In this document: piece after piece, positions 53,009-61,127 of the stretch
Layout of the letters: each line of letters begins with the position of its first letter
Position numbering within the stretch: position 1 is the stretch's first letter
Assembly (NCBI GenBank): GCA_964484385.1
Contig: CAZAFV010000007.1
Coordinates: 1-64,000 of the forward strand
DNA from: Poriferisodalis sp964484385
Lineage (GTDB): Bacteria; Actinomycetota; Acidimicrobiia; Acidimicrobiales; Poriferisodalaceae
DNA length: 64,000 nucleotides
Reading direction: 5' to 3'
Made by a program: the position numbers and the translations under genes
Notes under the pieces: model-generated
What the model was told of the DNA's origin: nothing
The model's input: the letters and a program-made list of their open reading frames with translations, nothing else
The model's database searches: none

Positions 53009-53860
53009 CTACGCGGCGACGAGGGGGAACTTCTCGTTGTCGCCAGGATACTCGCCGGCGACCGAGGTTGTGTCGTCGTCGCCCACGATGGGATCGCACC
53101 CCGCATGCGGGTACCACACCGCGTCGTCGCCGAGCCAGCGGGTGGACAGCGCCACGCGCCGGTGGTCGCCGGCATTGCCCGGCGAGCCGTGGATGATCCA
53201 CGACGAGAAGAACAGCGCATCGCCGGGCTCGACGTCGAAGCCGACGATGTCGTACGCAGCCCGGTCGGCCTCGACATCGGGCATCTTCTCGCCCTCGAAG
53301 TCCGCCATGAAGCCCTTCTTGCCGTCGAAGGACTCGGGTGCGTAGTAGGCGTCCCAGCTGTGCGAACCTCGCACAAACTCGAGCGAGCTCTCCGCCACGG
53401 TCACCGGCGTCATCGCCACCCACGCCGAGCAGATCTGCTTGCCCAAGAAGGGCCAGTAGGGGATGTCCTGGTGCCACGGCGTGGGATTGGCAGTCCGCGG
53501 CTCCTTGATGAGCAGGTGATCGAAGTAGAAGCGGGCAGTGTCCGAACCCATCAACGCCGCGGCCATTTGCGCCATGCCCGAGTTGAAGACGAAATCACCG
53601 ATGACCGGGTCGATCTCCCACCGGTACCGGCTCGTGAACAGCCGGTTCTCCGGCGCTCCTGGATTTGTGTCTGACACCCACTTGCCGGGCTCGCGCAACT
53701 GCTGGTCGGCCACGTCGAGCACCCGTTCGACCCACGCGTCCGACACCGCATGGGTCACCTTCACCACGCCGTCTGCCGCGAACACCGCCTTGTGCTCGTC
53801 GGTGATGCGCTCGGCGGCATGCGAGCTGGCCTGGATCGGGTGGCCGTAGGGGCGACTCAT
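53009..53860 (-). CDS. Phytanoyl-CoA dioxygenase (PhyH) family protein
   Basis: 283 residues. The Fe(II)/2-oxoglutarate site is complete: H130 and D132 in WHQD, distal H224 in WIIHGSPGN, and Arg in RRVALSTRW for 2-oxoglutarate. SLEFVRGSH is typical of the family. It hydroxylates an unactivated carbon of an unknown substrate. It has GAGGAGCC just before the start. Next gene upstream on the same strand is the membrane-anchored glutamate-synthase homologue, 37 bp away. Confidence 0.9.
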   Translation of the reverse strand: MSRPYGHPIQASSHAAERITDEHKAVFAADGVVKVTHAVSDAWVERVLDVADQQLREPGKWVSDTNPGAPENRLFTSRYRWEIDPVIGDFVFNSGMAQMAAALMGSDTARFYFDHLLIKEPRTANPTPWHQDIPYWPFLGKQICSAWVAMTPVTVAESSLEFVRGSHSWDAYYAPESFDGKKGFMADFEGEKMPDVEADRAAYDIVGFDVEPGDALFFSSWIIHGSPGNAGDHRRVALSTRWLGDDAVWYPHAGCDPIVGDDDTTSVAGEYPGDNEKFPLVAA

Positions 53861-53897
53861 GGCTCCTCCTCGACGAGAACGCCGGGTTTGGCTGCGG

Positions 53898-55508
53898 CTA
53901 GGGGGCGTCCGCTGACGATTCCGATGCGAGAGAGTCTGCCAGCGCTTCGGCGTCGGCTTGCGCGCCGTCTGCCGTACGGGCGCTCACCGCCTCCAGCAGG
54001 CCGGCGATACGGGCTGGGCTGTGGGTGCGCTCGGGGGTCACACCGAATGCATGATGCGCCGGGATGAGGTCGCCGAAGGGGCTCACCACGTTGACGTTGT
54101 CGCCCCCGATGAGGCCCGGGTGCTCGACGCCGCAGGCATCGGCCAGCCTGAACAGCTCCTTGCGCAACCCGATGACGTAGTTCGCGAGTCGCACGCTCTT
54201 GAGCGTGGGGTCGAGGCCACGAGAGAGCCAGTTGTTCTGCGTCGCCACGCCGGTGGGGCAATGGTCGGTGTGGCAGCGCTGCGCCTGGATGCAGCCGATC
54301 GCCATCATCGGCTCACGCGCCACACCGATCATGTCGACGCCGATGTTGAACGCCAGCGCCGACGGGGCCGGAAAGCCGAGCTTGGCCGAGCCGATCATCA
54401 CGATCTCGTCGGTCAGGCCAGCCTCGCCGAAGGCACGGTGCACGACCCCGAACGCCCGCCAGAACGGCAACGCCACGTGATCGGTGAACACCAGCGGCCC
54501 AGCACCCGTACCGCCCTCGGCACCGTCCACCGTCACGAAATCGGGCCCCCTGCGAGTCTCGGCCATGTGCTGGGCCAACTCGGTCCAGAACGCCTCCTGG
54601 CCTACCGCTGATTTGATGCCCACCGGCAAACCGGTCGCAGCGGCCACTTCCTCTACGAAGTTCACCAGCTCGGCGACGCTGCCGAATGCGGAATGGCGGC
54701 TGGGGCTCACTACGTCTTTGCCGACCGGGACGCCGCGCGCCTCTGCTATCTCGGGGCTCACCTTTGCCGCGGGCAGCAATCCCCCGACACCGGGCTTCGC
54801 CCCCTGGGACAGCTTCACTTCGATGGAGCGAACCGGCGCCCCCTCGACGGTTTCCAGCAGGCGGTCCATCGAGAACGTGCCGTCGGGGTTCCTGCACCCG
54901 AAGTAGCCGGTTCCCATCTGGAAGACCAGGTCGCCGCCGCTGCGGTGGTACTTCGAGATGCCGCCCTCGCCCGTGTTGTGCATGCAGCCGGCCATCTTCG
55001 CCCCACGGTTGAGCGCCTCGATCGCCGTGCCGGACAGCGAGCCGAAGCTCATTGCCGAGACGTTCACAATCGACGCCGGGCGGAACGCCTTGGCCCGGCC
55101 GCTCCACGCGCCCATGACCTTGCCGCACGGCAGCGGGGCATCGGCTGGCACGGTGCGGCCCAGCGGGAACGGACTGTGACGGAACGTGATGTGACCGGGC
55201 TTGTCGATCTCGTCATCTGTGCCGAAGCCGAAGTACGTGTTCTGCTCTTTGGCTGTCGAGTACACCCAGCGTCGCTCGTCCCGGTTGAACGGACGCTCCT
55301 CCTCGTTGTGGGCGACGATGTACTGCCGCAGCTCGGGGCCGATCTTCTCCAGCAGGAATCGGAGATGGCCGATGACCGGGTACGTGCGCAGGATCGAGTG
55401 CCGCTTCTGAATGCTGTCGTGAATGAACACGATCCCAAGAAAGGCCCCGATGCTGATCAACAACCACAGCCACCACGGCACGCACCCGAACCTACCGCGA
55501 GCCCGCAC
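53898..55508 (-). CDS. Membrane-anchored glutamate synthase (GltB central/FMN domain) family protein
   Basis: 536 residues. One N-terminal transmembrane helix (PWWLWLLISIGAFLGIVFIH) anchors an FMN-binding TIM barrel: MSFGSLSGTAIEALNRGA, VEVKLSQGAKPGVGG and VDGAEGGTGAGPLVF. The Fe-S loop C-x5-C-x4-CPTGVATQ is present. It lacks a glutaminase domain and an FAD module. Homologues are stand-alone FMN-binding glutamate synthase-family proteins with uncertain physiological electron donors. A GTG at 55481 is a plausible shorter start. Confidence 0.86.
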   Translation of the reverse strand: MRARGRFGCVPWWLWLLISIGAFLGIVFIHDSIQKRHSILRTYPVIGHLRFLLEKIGPELRQYIVAHNEEERPFNRDERRWVYSTAKEQNTYFGFGTDDEIDKPGHITFRHSPFPLGRTVPADAPLPCGKVMGAWSGRAKAFRPASIVNVSAMSFGSLSGTAIEALNRGAKMAGCMHNTGEGGISKYHRSGGDLVFQMGTGYFGCRNPDGTFSMDRLLETVEGAPVRSIEVKLSQGAKPGVGGLLPAAKVSPEIAEARGVPVGKDVVSPSRHSAFGSVAELVNFVEEVAAATGLPVGIKSAVGQEAFWTELAQHMAETRRGPDFVTVDGAEGGTGAGPLVFTDHVALPFWRAFGVVHRAFGEAGLTDEIVMIGSAKLGFPAPSALAFNIGVDMIGVAREPMMAIGCIQAQRCHTDHCPTGVATQNNWLSRGLDPTLKSVRLANYVIGLRKELFRLADACGVEHPGLIGGDNVNVVSPFGDLIPAHHAFGVTPERTHSPARIAGLLEAVSARTADGAQADAEALADSLASESSADAP

Positions 55509-55614
55509 AACGCTTGAGCAGCGCCATGGCGAACCTCTCCCGACGGCTCCGGGAACGACCGCTCGGCGCAGAGTTCATCGGGCCCCAGCCAGAACGGCTT
55601 CCTATGCTGGCCCG

Positions 55615-56709
55615 ATGGCAGCGGCACCGGAGGGAACAGTGTCCCGACTGGCGCAGCCGACCGTGGGGACCCTGCCGCCGCTTGAGCCCGATGTGCTGGC
55701 GCTGCTGCCGGCTTCCGACGAGGCGCCGCGCTGCTCCGCGCACGCTGCCGGCATCGGCACAGACCCTGGCGGGACCGCCATCAGCGCCCAGGCGGTAGCG
55801 CTGGTCGAGACACCGCTGCCCTGGCCAAAGCCGGTCTTCGCCTCCGGCCTGCTCGAAGGGTTCAGACCGATGATCGATCTGGCGACGGGCCCGACGCGCG
55901 TCCTCGCCACGGTGCCGCCGGACGAGCGCACGAGGTCCGATCGGATTCCCGTTGTGCTCCATTCGCGCGCCGGTGCCGGGATCCACTCCGCGTACTTCGA
56001 AGCCGCCGACTCCGCCGGACTGCGCCAGCTCTTCGCACACCTGGAGCGCAAACTGCCATCCGATCCGATTCCAGACGGGCAGGGATTCGCATCGTTCGGC
56101 TGCACCGAAGACGAGCGGGCAGTGCTGATCTGCACCCAGGGGAGCCACGACGTGTGCTGCGGCAGCGAGGGCACCCGCCTCGCAGCCGACTTCGAAGGAG
56201 TTCTGCGTGCGTACCGCCGCGCAGATGTCAACGAGCCCTATCCGGGCGCGCCGACAGCCAGCGGACGGATCTCCGTGTACCGGGTCAGCCACACCGGGGG
56301 GCATCGATTTGCCCCCACCGCAATGACGCTGCCGGACGGCCGCATGTGGGCCGGCATCGAGGCCGGGGAGCTGGCCTCGATCTTGGACCGGACCGCAGAC
56401 GTATCCGCCTTGGCGCCACGCTGTCGCGGCTGGTGGGGGGCTGCAACCGGGCCGGCCCAGGTGGGCGAACGGGCCGTGTTGGCCGAGATCGGGTGGTCGC
56501 TCGAATCGATCGCGCGTGAGGTGCGCTTCCGACGCACCCCTGACGCCTGGGCAGTCGACGTGATCGCAGCATCCGCGGGACGTTCCTGGACCGTGACAGT
56601 GCACGAAGGGCGGACTGTGCCGACCATTGCGTGCCGTGCGATGGGCGGTTTGCCCGCCAAGCCGGCGACCGAGTTCATCGTTACCGACATTCAGGAGCAA
56701 CGAAGATGA
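55615..56709 (+). CDS. Sucrase/ferredoxin-like (Aim32-type thioredoxin-like [2Fe-2S]) protein
   Basis: 364 residues from ATG 55615. The conserved set C173, C182 (CTQGSHDVCCG) and H226-x3-H230 (HTGGHRFAP) matches the thioredoxin-like ferredoxins whose cluster is bound by two Cys and two His, as in yeast Aim32. Its predicted role is electron transfer or cluster handling. Its stop overlaps the start of a CaiB gene by ATGA. A long open frame on the opposite strand (55492-56715) is a shadow. An upstream extension to 55423 is unsupported. Confidence 0.82.
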   Translation: MAAAPEGTVSRLAQPTVGTLPPLEPDVLALLPASDEAPRCSAHAAGIGTDPGGTAISAQAVALVETPLPWPKPVFASGLLEGFRPMIDLATGPTRVLATVPPDERTRSDRIPVVLHSRAGAGIHSAYFEAADSAGLRQLFAHLERKLPSDPIPDGQGFASFGCTEDERAVLICTQGSHDVCCGSEGTRLAADFEGVLRAYRRADVNEPYPGAPTASGRISVYRVSHTGGHRFAPTAMTLPDGRMWAGIEAGELASILDRTADVSALAPRCRGWWGAATGPAQVGERAVLAEIGWSLESIAREVRFRRTPDAWAVDVIAASAGRSWTVTVHEGRTVPTIACRAMGGLPAKPATEFIVTDIQEQRR

Positions 56710-57929
56710 CATCACCCCTCGAGGGCATCCGCGTCACCGAGTTCGCCAACTTCGCGGCTGCGCCGTCCGCCGTGGCGATCATGGCCGACCTCGGTGCCGA
56801 CGTGATCAAGGTGGAGGCCATCGGCGGCGATCCGATTCGCGGGCTGATGAAGCAGGCCAAAGTGCCCGAGGGCGTCCACAACCCTGACGTGGCGTTCCAG
56901 TTCATCAATCGGGGCAAGCAGTCGATCCAGTTGAACCTCGAAGATCCCGATGGCTCAGCGATCGCCCGTCGCCTCGTCGCTGCGTCAGATGTCGTCGTGA
57001 TGAACCTGCTGCCCGAGCGCCGTGACCGGTTCGGTCTCAACACTGACGATCTGCTCGCGATGAAGCCCGACTTAGTGATCGGCTTGCTCTCGGGCTATGG
57101 CGAGGTCGGCGAGGAGATCGACCGGCCCGGCTATGACGTGACGGCGTTCTTTTCCCGGTCAGGCCTCTACGGCGCCTCGACGCCACCTGGCGGTGCCCCG
57201 CCGCATGCTCGACCCGGTCAGGGAGACCACACCACGAGCCTGGCGTTCTTCGGCGCGATCATGTCCGGGCTGCGGGCCCGAGACGTGACCGGCGAGGGCC
57301 AGATCGTGGAGTCCTCGCTGCTGCGCACAGCGACATGGACCATCGCCATCGACATGGCCACGTCGCTCGTGGACGGTCGCCCCAACACAGAACGGCCCCG
57401 CGAGAGCGGCCTGTCGCCGATGCTCGAAGCCTTCGAGTGCGCAGACGGGCGCTGGCTGCACTTCACGATGCCCGACACCGGTGATGCGTGGGAGCGCTTC
57501 TGCAAGGCCATCGAGCGGGAGGATCTGCTGTCCAACCCCGACTACCAGACCGGCCGGCAGCGCTTCAGGGCCATGCGCGCCCTGCTCGCTGACATCGACG
57601 ACACGCTCAAGTCGCAGCCATCGGACTACTGGATGCCCCGCCTCGACGAACACCGCTGCATCTGGGCGCCCATCAACGACACAGCCCAAGCAGCACAGGA
57701 TCCGCAGGTGCGCGCTACCGGCGCGTTCGAGACCATCCACCATCCCGAGACCGGCGATTTCGAGACGGTTGCTGCGCCGTTCCGGATGCACAACTCGCCC
57801 GACGTGGGCGTGCGCGGACCGGCCCCGCGAGCCGGTGAGCACACCGCAGCGGTGCTGTCCGAGGTACTGGGGCTCGGCGATGACGAGATTGCGGACCTGA
57901 CCGAGCGGGGCGTCGTCGCCTCGGACTGA
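56706..57929 (+). CDS. CaiB/BaiF family CoA-transferase
   Basis: 407 residues, class III CoA-transferase. It opens LEGIRVTEFANFAAAPSAVA, has FINRGKQSIQLNLEDPDG, and the catalytic Asp context PGQGDHTTSLAFFGAIMSGL. The family moves CoA between acids, for example in carnitine, oxalate or bile acid metabolism. Translationally coupled to the thioredoxin-like ferredoxin upstream. Substrate unknown. Confidence 0.92.
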   Translation: MTSPLEGIRVTEFANFAAAPSAVAIMADLGADVIKVEAIGGDPIRGLMKQAKVPEGVHNPDVAFQFINRGKQSIQLNLEDPDGSAIARRLVAASDVVVMNLLPERRDRFGLNTDDLLAMKPDLVIGLLSGYGEVGEEIDRPGYDVTAFFSRSGLYGASTPPGGAPPHARPGQGDHTTSLAFFGAIMSGLRARDVTGEGQIVESSLLRTATWTIAIDMATSLVDGRPNTERPRESGLSPMLEAFECADGRWLHFTMPDTGDAWERFCKAIEREDLLSNPDYQTGRQRFRAMRALLADIDDTLKSQPSDYWMPRLDEHRCIWAPINDTAQAAQDPQVRATGAFETIHHPETGDFETVAAPFRMHNSPDVGVRGPAPRAGEHTAAVLSEVLGLGDDEIADLTERGVVASD

Positions 57930-57942
57930 ACGTGCCGCGGTG

Positions 57943-57967
57943 CCTCGCCGGCCTTCGGCCGCCGAGG
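57943..57967. terminator. Hairpin between convergent CaiB and shikimate kinase genes
   Basis: Two 11-base arms (57943-57953, 57957-57967) pair with one mismatch around the loop ttc. It lies in the 56-bp gap between convergent stops. There is no T-run, but such stems serve as terminators in GC-rich actinobacteria. Confidence 0.45.
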
Positions 57968-57985
57968 GAACCGCGCTGTCTCAGG

Positions 57986-58507
57986 TCAGACCCCGAGGCG
58001 TTCGATGATGTCTGCCGCTATGTCCCGTGGTGGACGGCCCGTTGTGCGGACTTGCTCGAACTGCCCGTAGCCAGCCGCCCGCTCGTCCAAGAGGCGAGCG
58101 ACTGCGGCAGCCGGATCGTCGCCCGAGAGCAGCGGCCGCACAGGTCCATCGACATCGGCTCGCAAGCGGCGGATGATCTCATCCGTACTGGCGACGAGGC
58201 AGAAGACCCGACCTGCGACGGTCAGCGCATCGGCATTTGCCCGATCGAGCAGCATCCGGCCGCCGGTGGCGATGACGTGGTGCCGGCTGCGGGCAACTTC
58301 GGCAGCCACCTCCCGCTCAATTGCTCGGAAACCACTCTCGCCCTGCTCGGCAAAGATGGCGTCGATGGGCCCATGCCGGGCCACGATCACGTCATCGGTG
58401 TCCACGAACGCCCAGCCCAGCTCGCGCGCAATGAGCCGGCCCACGGTCGTCTTGCCCGTTCCCATGAAGCCGGTCAGCACCACGTTCTGATCGGAGGCTC
58501 GTGTCAC
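57986..58507 (-). CDS. aroK: Shikimate kinase
   Basis: 173 residues. Walker A GFMGTGKTT (13-21), the shikimate-binding DTDD (36-39) and the ATGG motif are present, along with RPLL in the LID region. It phosphorylates shikimate in the aromatic amino acid pathway. No other aro genes are nearby, so it is an isolated copy. ATGGRM replaces the usual GGG-x, which should be checked when deciding between a true shikimate kinase and a gluconate/other small-molecule kinase. Confidence 0.82.
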   Translation of the reverse strand: MTRASDQNVVLTGFMGTGKTTVGRLIARELGWAFVDTDDVIVARHGPIDAIFAEQGESGFRAIEREVAAEVARSRHHVIATGGRMLLDRANADALTVAGRVFCLVASTDEIIRRLRADVDGPVRPLLSGDDPAAAVARLLDERAAGYGQFEQVRTTGRPPRDIAADIIERLGV

Positions 58508-58691
58508 GGGTTCACGCTAGAGACGGTCGGCGCCATGGCGGCGACGCAGCGAAGCTCAACGCGAACATCGCGCAAACATCGGCCAACGATGCCGCGACAT
58601 CGCTTGATCCCTCGCACGGCCGCCGCTTACCTACGACGCTGAGCCGGATGCCGCGCCGGTGCCGATGCGCGGTCGTAGCCCAGGAGCGCCC

Positions 58692-59396
58692 TTGTCCACC
58701 AACTCGACCCCGGACGGCACCGCGCCGCACAACTTCACTGCGGAAGATCACGAGATCGGCTTGCCGGAATTCACGACCGAGCAGCTGCTGCTGATCAAGC
58801 AGGGCGCGGCCAGGCTTCGCGACGAGTTCGAAGGCGTCTTCAACGCCGAGACCATCGAGCGCTACATGGTTGATTCGCGAACCAAGCTGAAGGCCGGTGC
58901 CCGGTTGCTGGACTGGCTGCCGCTGCTGATCGAGCGCTTCACGCGCGACCGGCTGCGTGCGCTCAAGCGGCTCGAGGTCGGATCGCTGGACGTGCCAGCG
59001 GTGCTGTTTCTGTGCACCCACAACGCCGGCCGGTCTCAGATGGCGGCAGGTTGGTTGCGGCACCTCGCCGGCAGCCGCGTCGACGTGTTCTCCGGCGGTT
59101 CGGATCCCGGGCTCGAGACCAACGCTGCCGTCATCGAGGCCATGGGCGAGATCGGCATTGACATCACCGGTGAGTACCCCAAGCCGTGGACCGATGAGAT
59201 TGCCCGGGCCGCCGACGTCATCGTCACGATGGGCTGCGGCGATGCCTGCCCCATCTTTGCGGGCAAGCGCTACGAAGACTGGGAACTCACCGACCCCGCC
59301 GGCCAGCCGATCGAGGTCGTACGCGGGGTACGCGACGACATCGGCCAACGTGTCGGCGCGCTGCTCGCAACGCTGAATATCCCTGCGGCGGCCTAG
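58692..59396 (+). CDS. Arsenate reductase/low-molecular-weight phosphatase with N-terminal helical domain
   Basis: 234 residues from TTG 58692, chosen because AGGAG lies 6 bases upstream. Residues 25-95 form a three-helix bundle (FTTEQLLLIKQGAARLRDEF, SRTKLKAGARLLDWLPLLIE), possibly a dimerisation or sensing domain. Residues 100-234 are a low-molecular-weight phosphatase-type arsenate reductase: C108 in CTHNAGRSQMA and the redox pair C182 and C186 in GCGDACP. No arsR, acr3 or other ars genes are nearby. Confidence 0.85.
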   Translation: MSTNSTPDGTAPHNFTAEDHEIGLPEFTTEQLLLIKQGAARLRDEFEGVFNAETIERYMVDSRTKLKAGARLLDWLPLLIERFTRDRLRALKRLEVGSLDVPAVLFLCTHNAGRSQMAAGWLRHLAGSRVDVFSGGSDPGLETNAAVIEAMGEIGIDITGEYPKPWTDEIARAADVIVTMGCGDACPIFAGKRYEDWELTDPAGQPIEVVRGVRDDIGQRVGALLATLNIPAAA

Positions 59397-59426
59397 TCAC
59401 TGCGCCAGGCGGCGCACGTCGCAGCG

Positions 59427-61025
59427 CTACGAGGCGACTGCAGTAGTCGAAGGGCCTTGCGGCTGCAGGCCGATCGGGAAGGCGTCGCGGACGGCGGCGT
59501 CGATGGCGGGGCTGATGTGCGACGGCCAGTGGCTCTCGAGCGTGGCCACCACATGGTCGTGGGCCACATCGTGCGCGGCCCGGCTGCCCGCCTCGGTCCA
59601 GTCCTCGGGAGTGTCCCGGTTGGACACCAGCGGGTAGAGGTACTCGGTTTCCATGAGCTCGAGTGTCTGCGGCGAGCCCAGGAAGTGGCCCGGCCCGGCG
59701 ATGACCTCGCCGATGAGCTCAGCCGACAAGGTGTCAGGGTTCACCTCGATGCCGCGCACCGTGCGGTTGATGGCACCGAGCATGTCGTTGTCGATCACCA
59801 GCGCCTCGTGCGAGCACGCCAGCAGGCTCGCCAGCATCCCCGCCGACTCATAGACGATGTTCGCTCCCGCATGGCCGGCCAGCCCTACGTTCAGGCCCTT
59901 CTCATAGCCGGCCTGGGCGTCGTTCACCTTGGAGTCGGTCATTCCCGCCGCCACGCCGGTGGGCAGCCCGAGCCAGTGGCCCACTTCGGCCGCTGCGGCA
60001 TTGAGGATTCCCTCCTCGCCCGATCCCCCGCTCATGGCACCGGTGCGCAGGTCGGACACGAACGGCCACAAGCCCAGCAGGCAGGGATGGCCCGGCGACA
60101 GCAGGTTCACGAAGGTCAACCCCCCGAGACACTCGGCCACCGCCTGCGCCAGAGCGCCAGCGAGCGCCGCAGGCGCAGTGGCACCGGCCTGCAGCGCCGA
60201 CAGCAGGTTGATAGGCATGCCCGTTATCACCTGCGCGAAGAGGCATATCGCAGAGTCGTATTCAAAGCGCAGCGGTGGCACGACGAACGTGTTGTTCGCC
60301 GCGATGAACGGGCGCTTCGCGAACTCGCCCTCGCCTCCCAGCACGAGGTCGAACATCTCGACCGACTCGTACACCCACTCGGGCTCGAACCACGACGATC
60401 CGCCCGGCTTGGTGGTGCTGCACATCACTGCGTACGCAGTGGTCATGTCGAGGTCACGGGTCTCGACCATGTCGCGTGCCACCACCGTGCGCACGTAGAA
60501 GTGCAGGTTGTCGAGCGTGTCGACCAAGCGGCCGCAGTCGTACACGTCCTGCGCGAGCGAATCGCGGAACGTGCCGGTCTCGTGGTCGTACATCATCACC
60601 GCAGCGCCGGACGTGCCGAAATAGACATGCTCGCCGCCCACGTGCACCGACTGATCGTCGTCGAAGCCGTGCCAGATCCACTCCTTGGCCGCCGTCTCGA
60701 TGGCGCGTTCCACGACACCGCGAGGCAGGTGAATGCGTCCGTTGTCGTCGACCCACCCGCCCACAGGCGTCGCCGCCTCGACGAACTCGTCGAGGGGATC
60801 GCCCATGCCGACGTCTTCGAGCAGCCCGAGTGCGGTGTCGTACACCTGCTGCATGTCGCTCTCGGTCAGCGGTTTGAATCGACCCGCGGGCAGGCCGGGG
60901 CGAACTGGCCTGCGATCGCGCTCAGGTGCTGCTTCGCGGACGGCGATGCGGCCGGCGCGGCCGCCGCCGCGGCGCCGGCGGGGTGCCTCAGCAGTCTCGG
61001 GTGACGGTGCAGCCGTGTCAGACAT
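59427..61025 (-). CDS. Trimethylamine methyltransferase MttB-family protein (non-pyrrolysine)
   Basis: 532 residues. The N-terminus is Arg/Gly-rich and probably disordered (about 1-50). The rest is the MttB TIM-barrel fold, e.g. GLLEDVGMGDP, IHLPRGVVERAIE, VYFGTSGAAVMMYD. It is full length without an in-frame UAG, so it belongs with the non-pyrrolysine members such as glycine betaine methyltransferase MtgB. It follows the dimethylglycine-dehydrogenase-like gene by 102 bp. Together they suggest stepwise demethylation of a quaternary amine. No cognate corrinoid protein is encoded here. Confidence 0.87.
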   Translation of the reverse strand: MSDTAAPSPETAEAPRRRRGGGRAGRIAVREAAPERDRRPVRPGLPAGRFKPLTESDMQQVYDTALGLLEDVGMGDPLDEFVEAATPVGGWVDDNGRIHLPRGVVERAIETAAKEWIWHGFDDDQSVHVGGEHVYFGTSGAAVMMYDHETGTFRDSLAQDVYDCGRLVDTLDNLHFYVRTVVARDMVETRDLDMTTAYAVMCSTTKPGGSSWFEPEWVYESVEMFDLVLGGEGEFAKRPFIAANNTFVVPPLRFEYDSAICLFAQVITGMPINLLSALQAGATAPAALAGALAQAVAECLGGLTFVNLLSPGHPCLLGLWPFVSDLRTGAMSGGSGEEGILNAAAAEVGHWLGLPTGVAAGMTDSKVNDAQAGYEKGLNVGLAGHAGANIVYESAGMLASLLACSHEALVIDNDMLGAINRTVRGIEVNPDTLSAELIGEVIAGPGHFLGSPQTLELMETEYLYPLVSNRDTPEDWTEAGSRAAHDVAHDHVVATLESHWPSHISPAIDAAVRDAFPIGLQPQGPSTTAVAS

Positions 61026-61127
61026 CTCCTGCCGGCACCTCCTGGGGCAATCTGTGTTGTGAGTGGCGGTGTACGCCGGGTCCTTGTGGTTCAGGGTCAG
61101 CGATGCGACAGCGCAGCCATGTCGGGT

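Noticed and set aside
55492..56715. 407-residue open frame on the minus strand
   Set aside because: It is the antisense of the thioredoxin-like ferredoxin gene, whose plus-strand product has conserved Cys and His motifs; the antisense product has no family features.
59457..61004. 515-residue open frame on the plus strand
   Set aside because: Antisense shadow of the MttB-family gene, rich in His/Arg/Val as expected for GC-rich shadows, with no recognisable domain.
59427..61025. Pyrrolysine-containing MttB
   Set aside because: The gene is full length with no in-frame UAG, so it is a non-pyrrolysine member.
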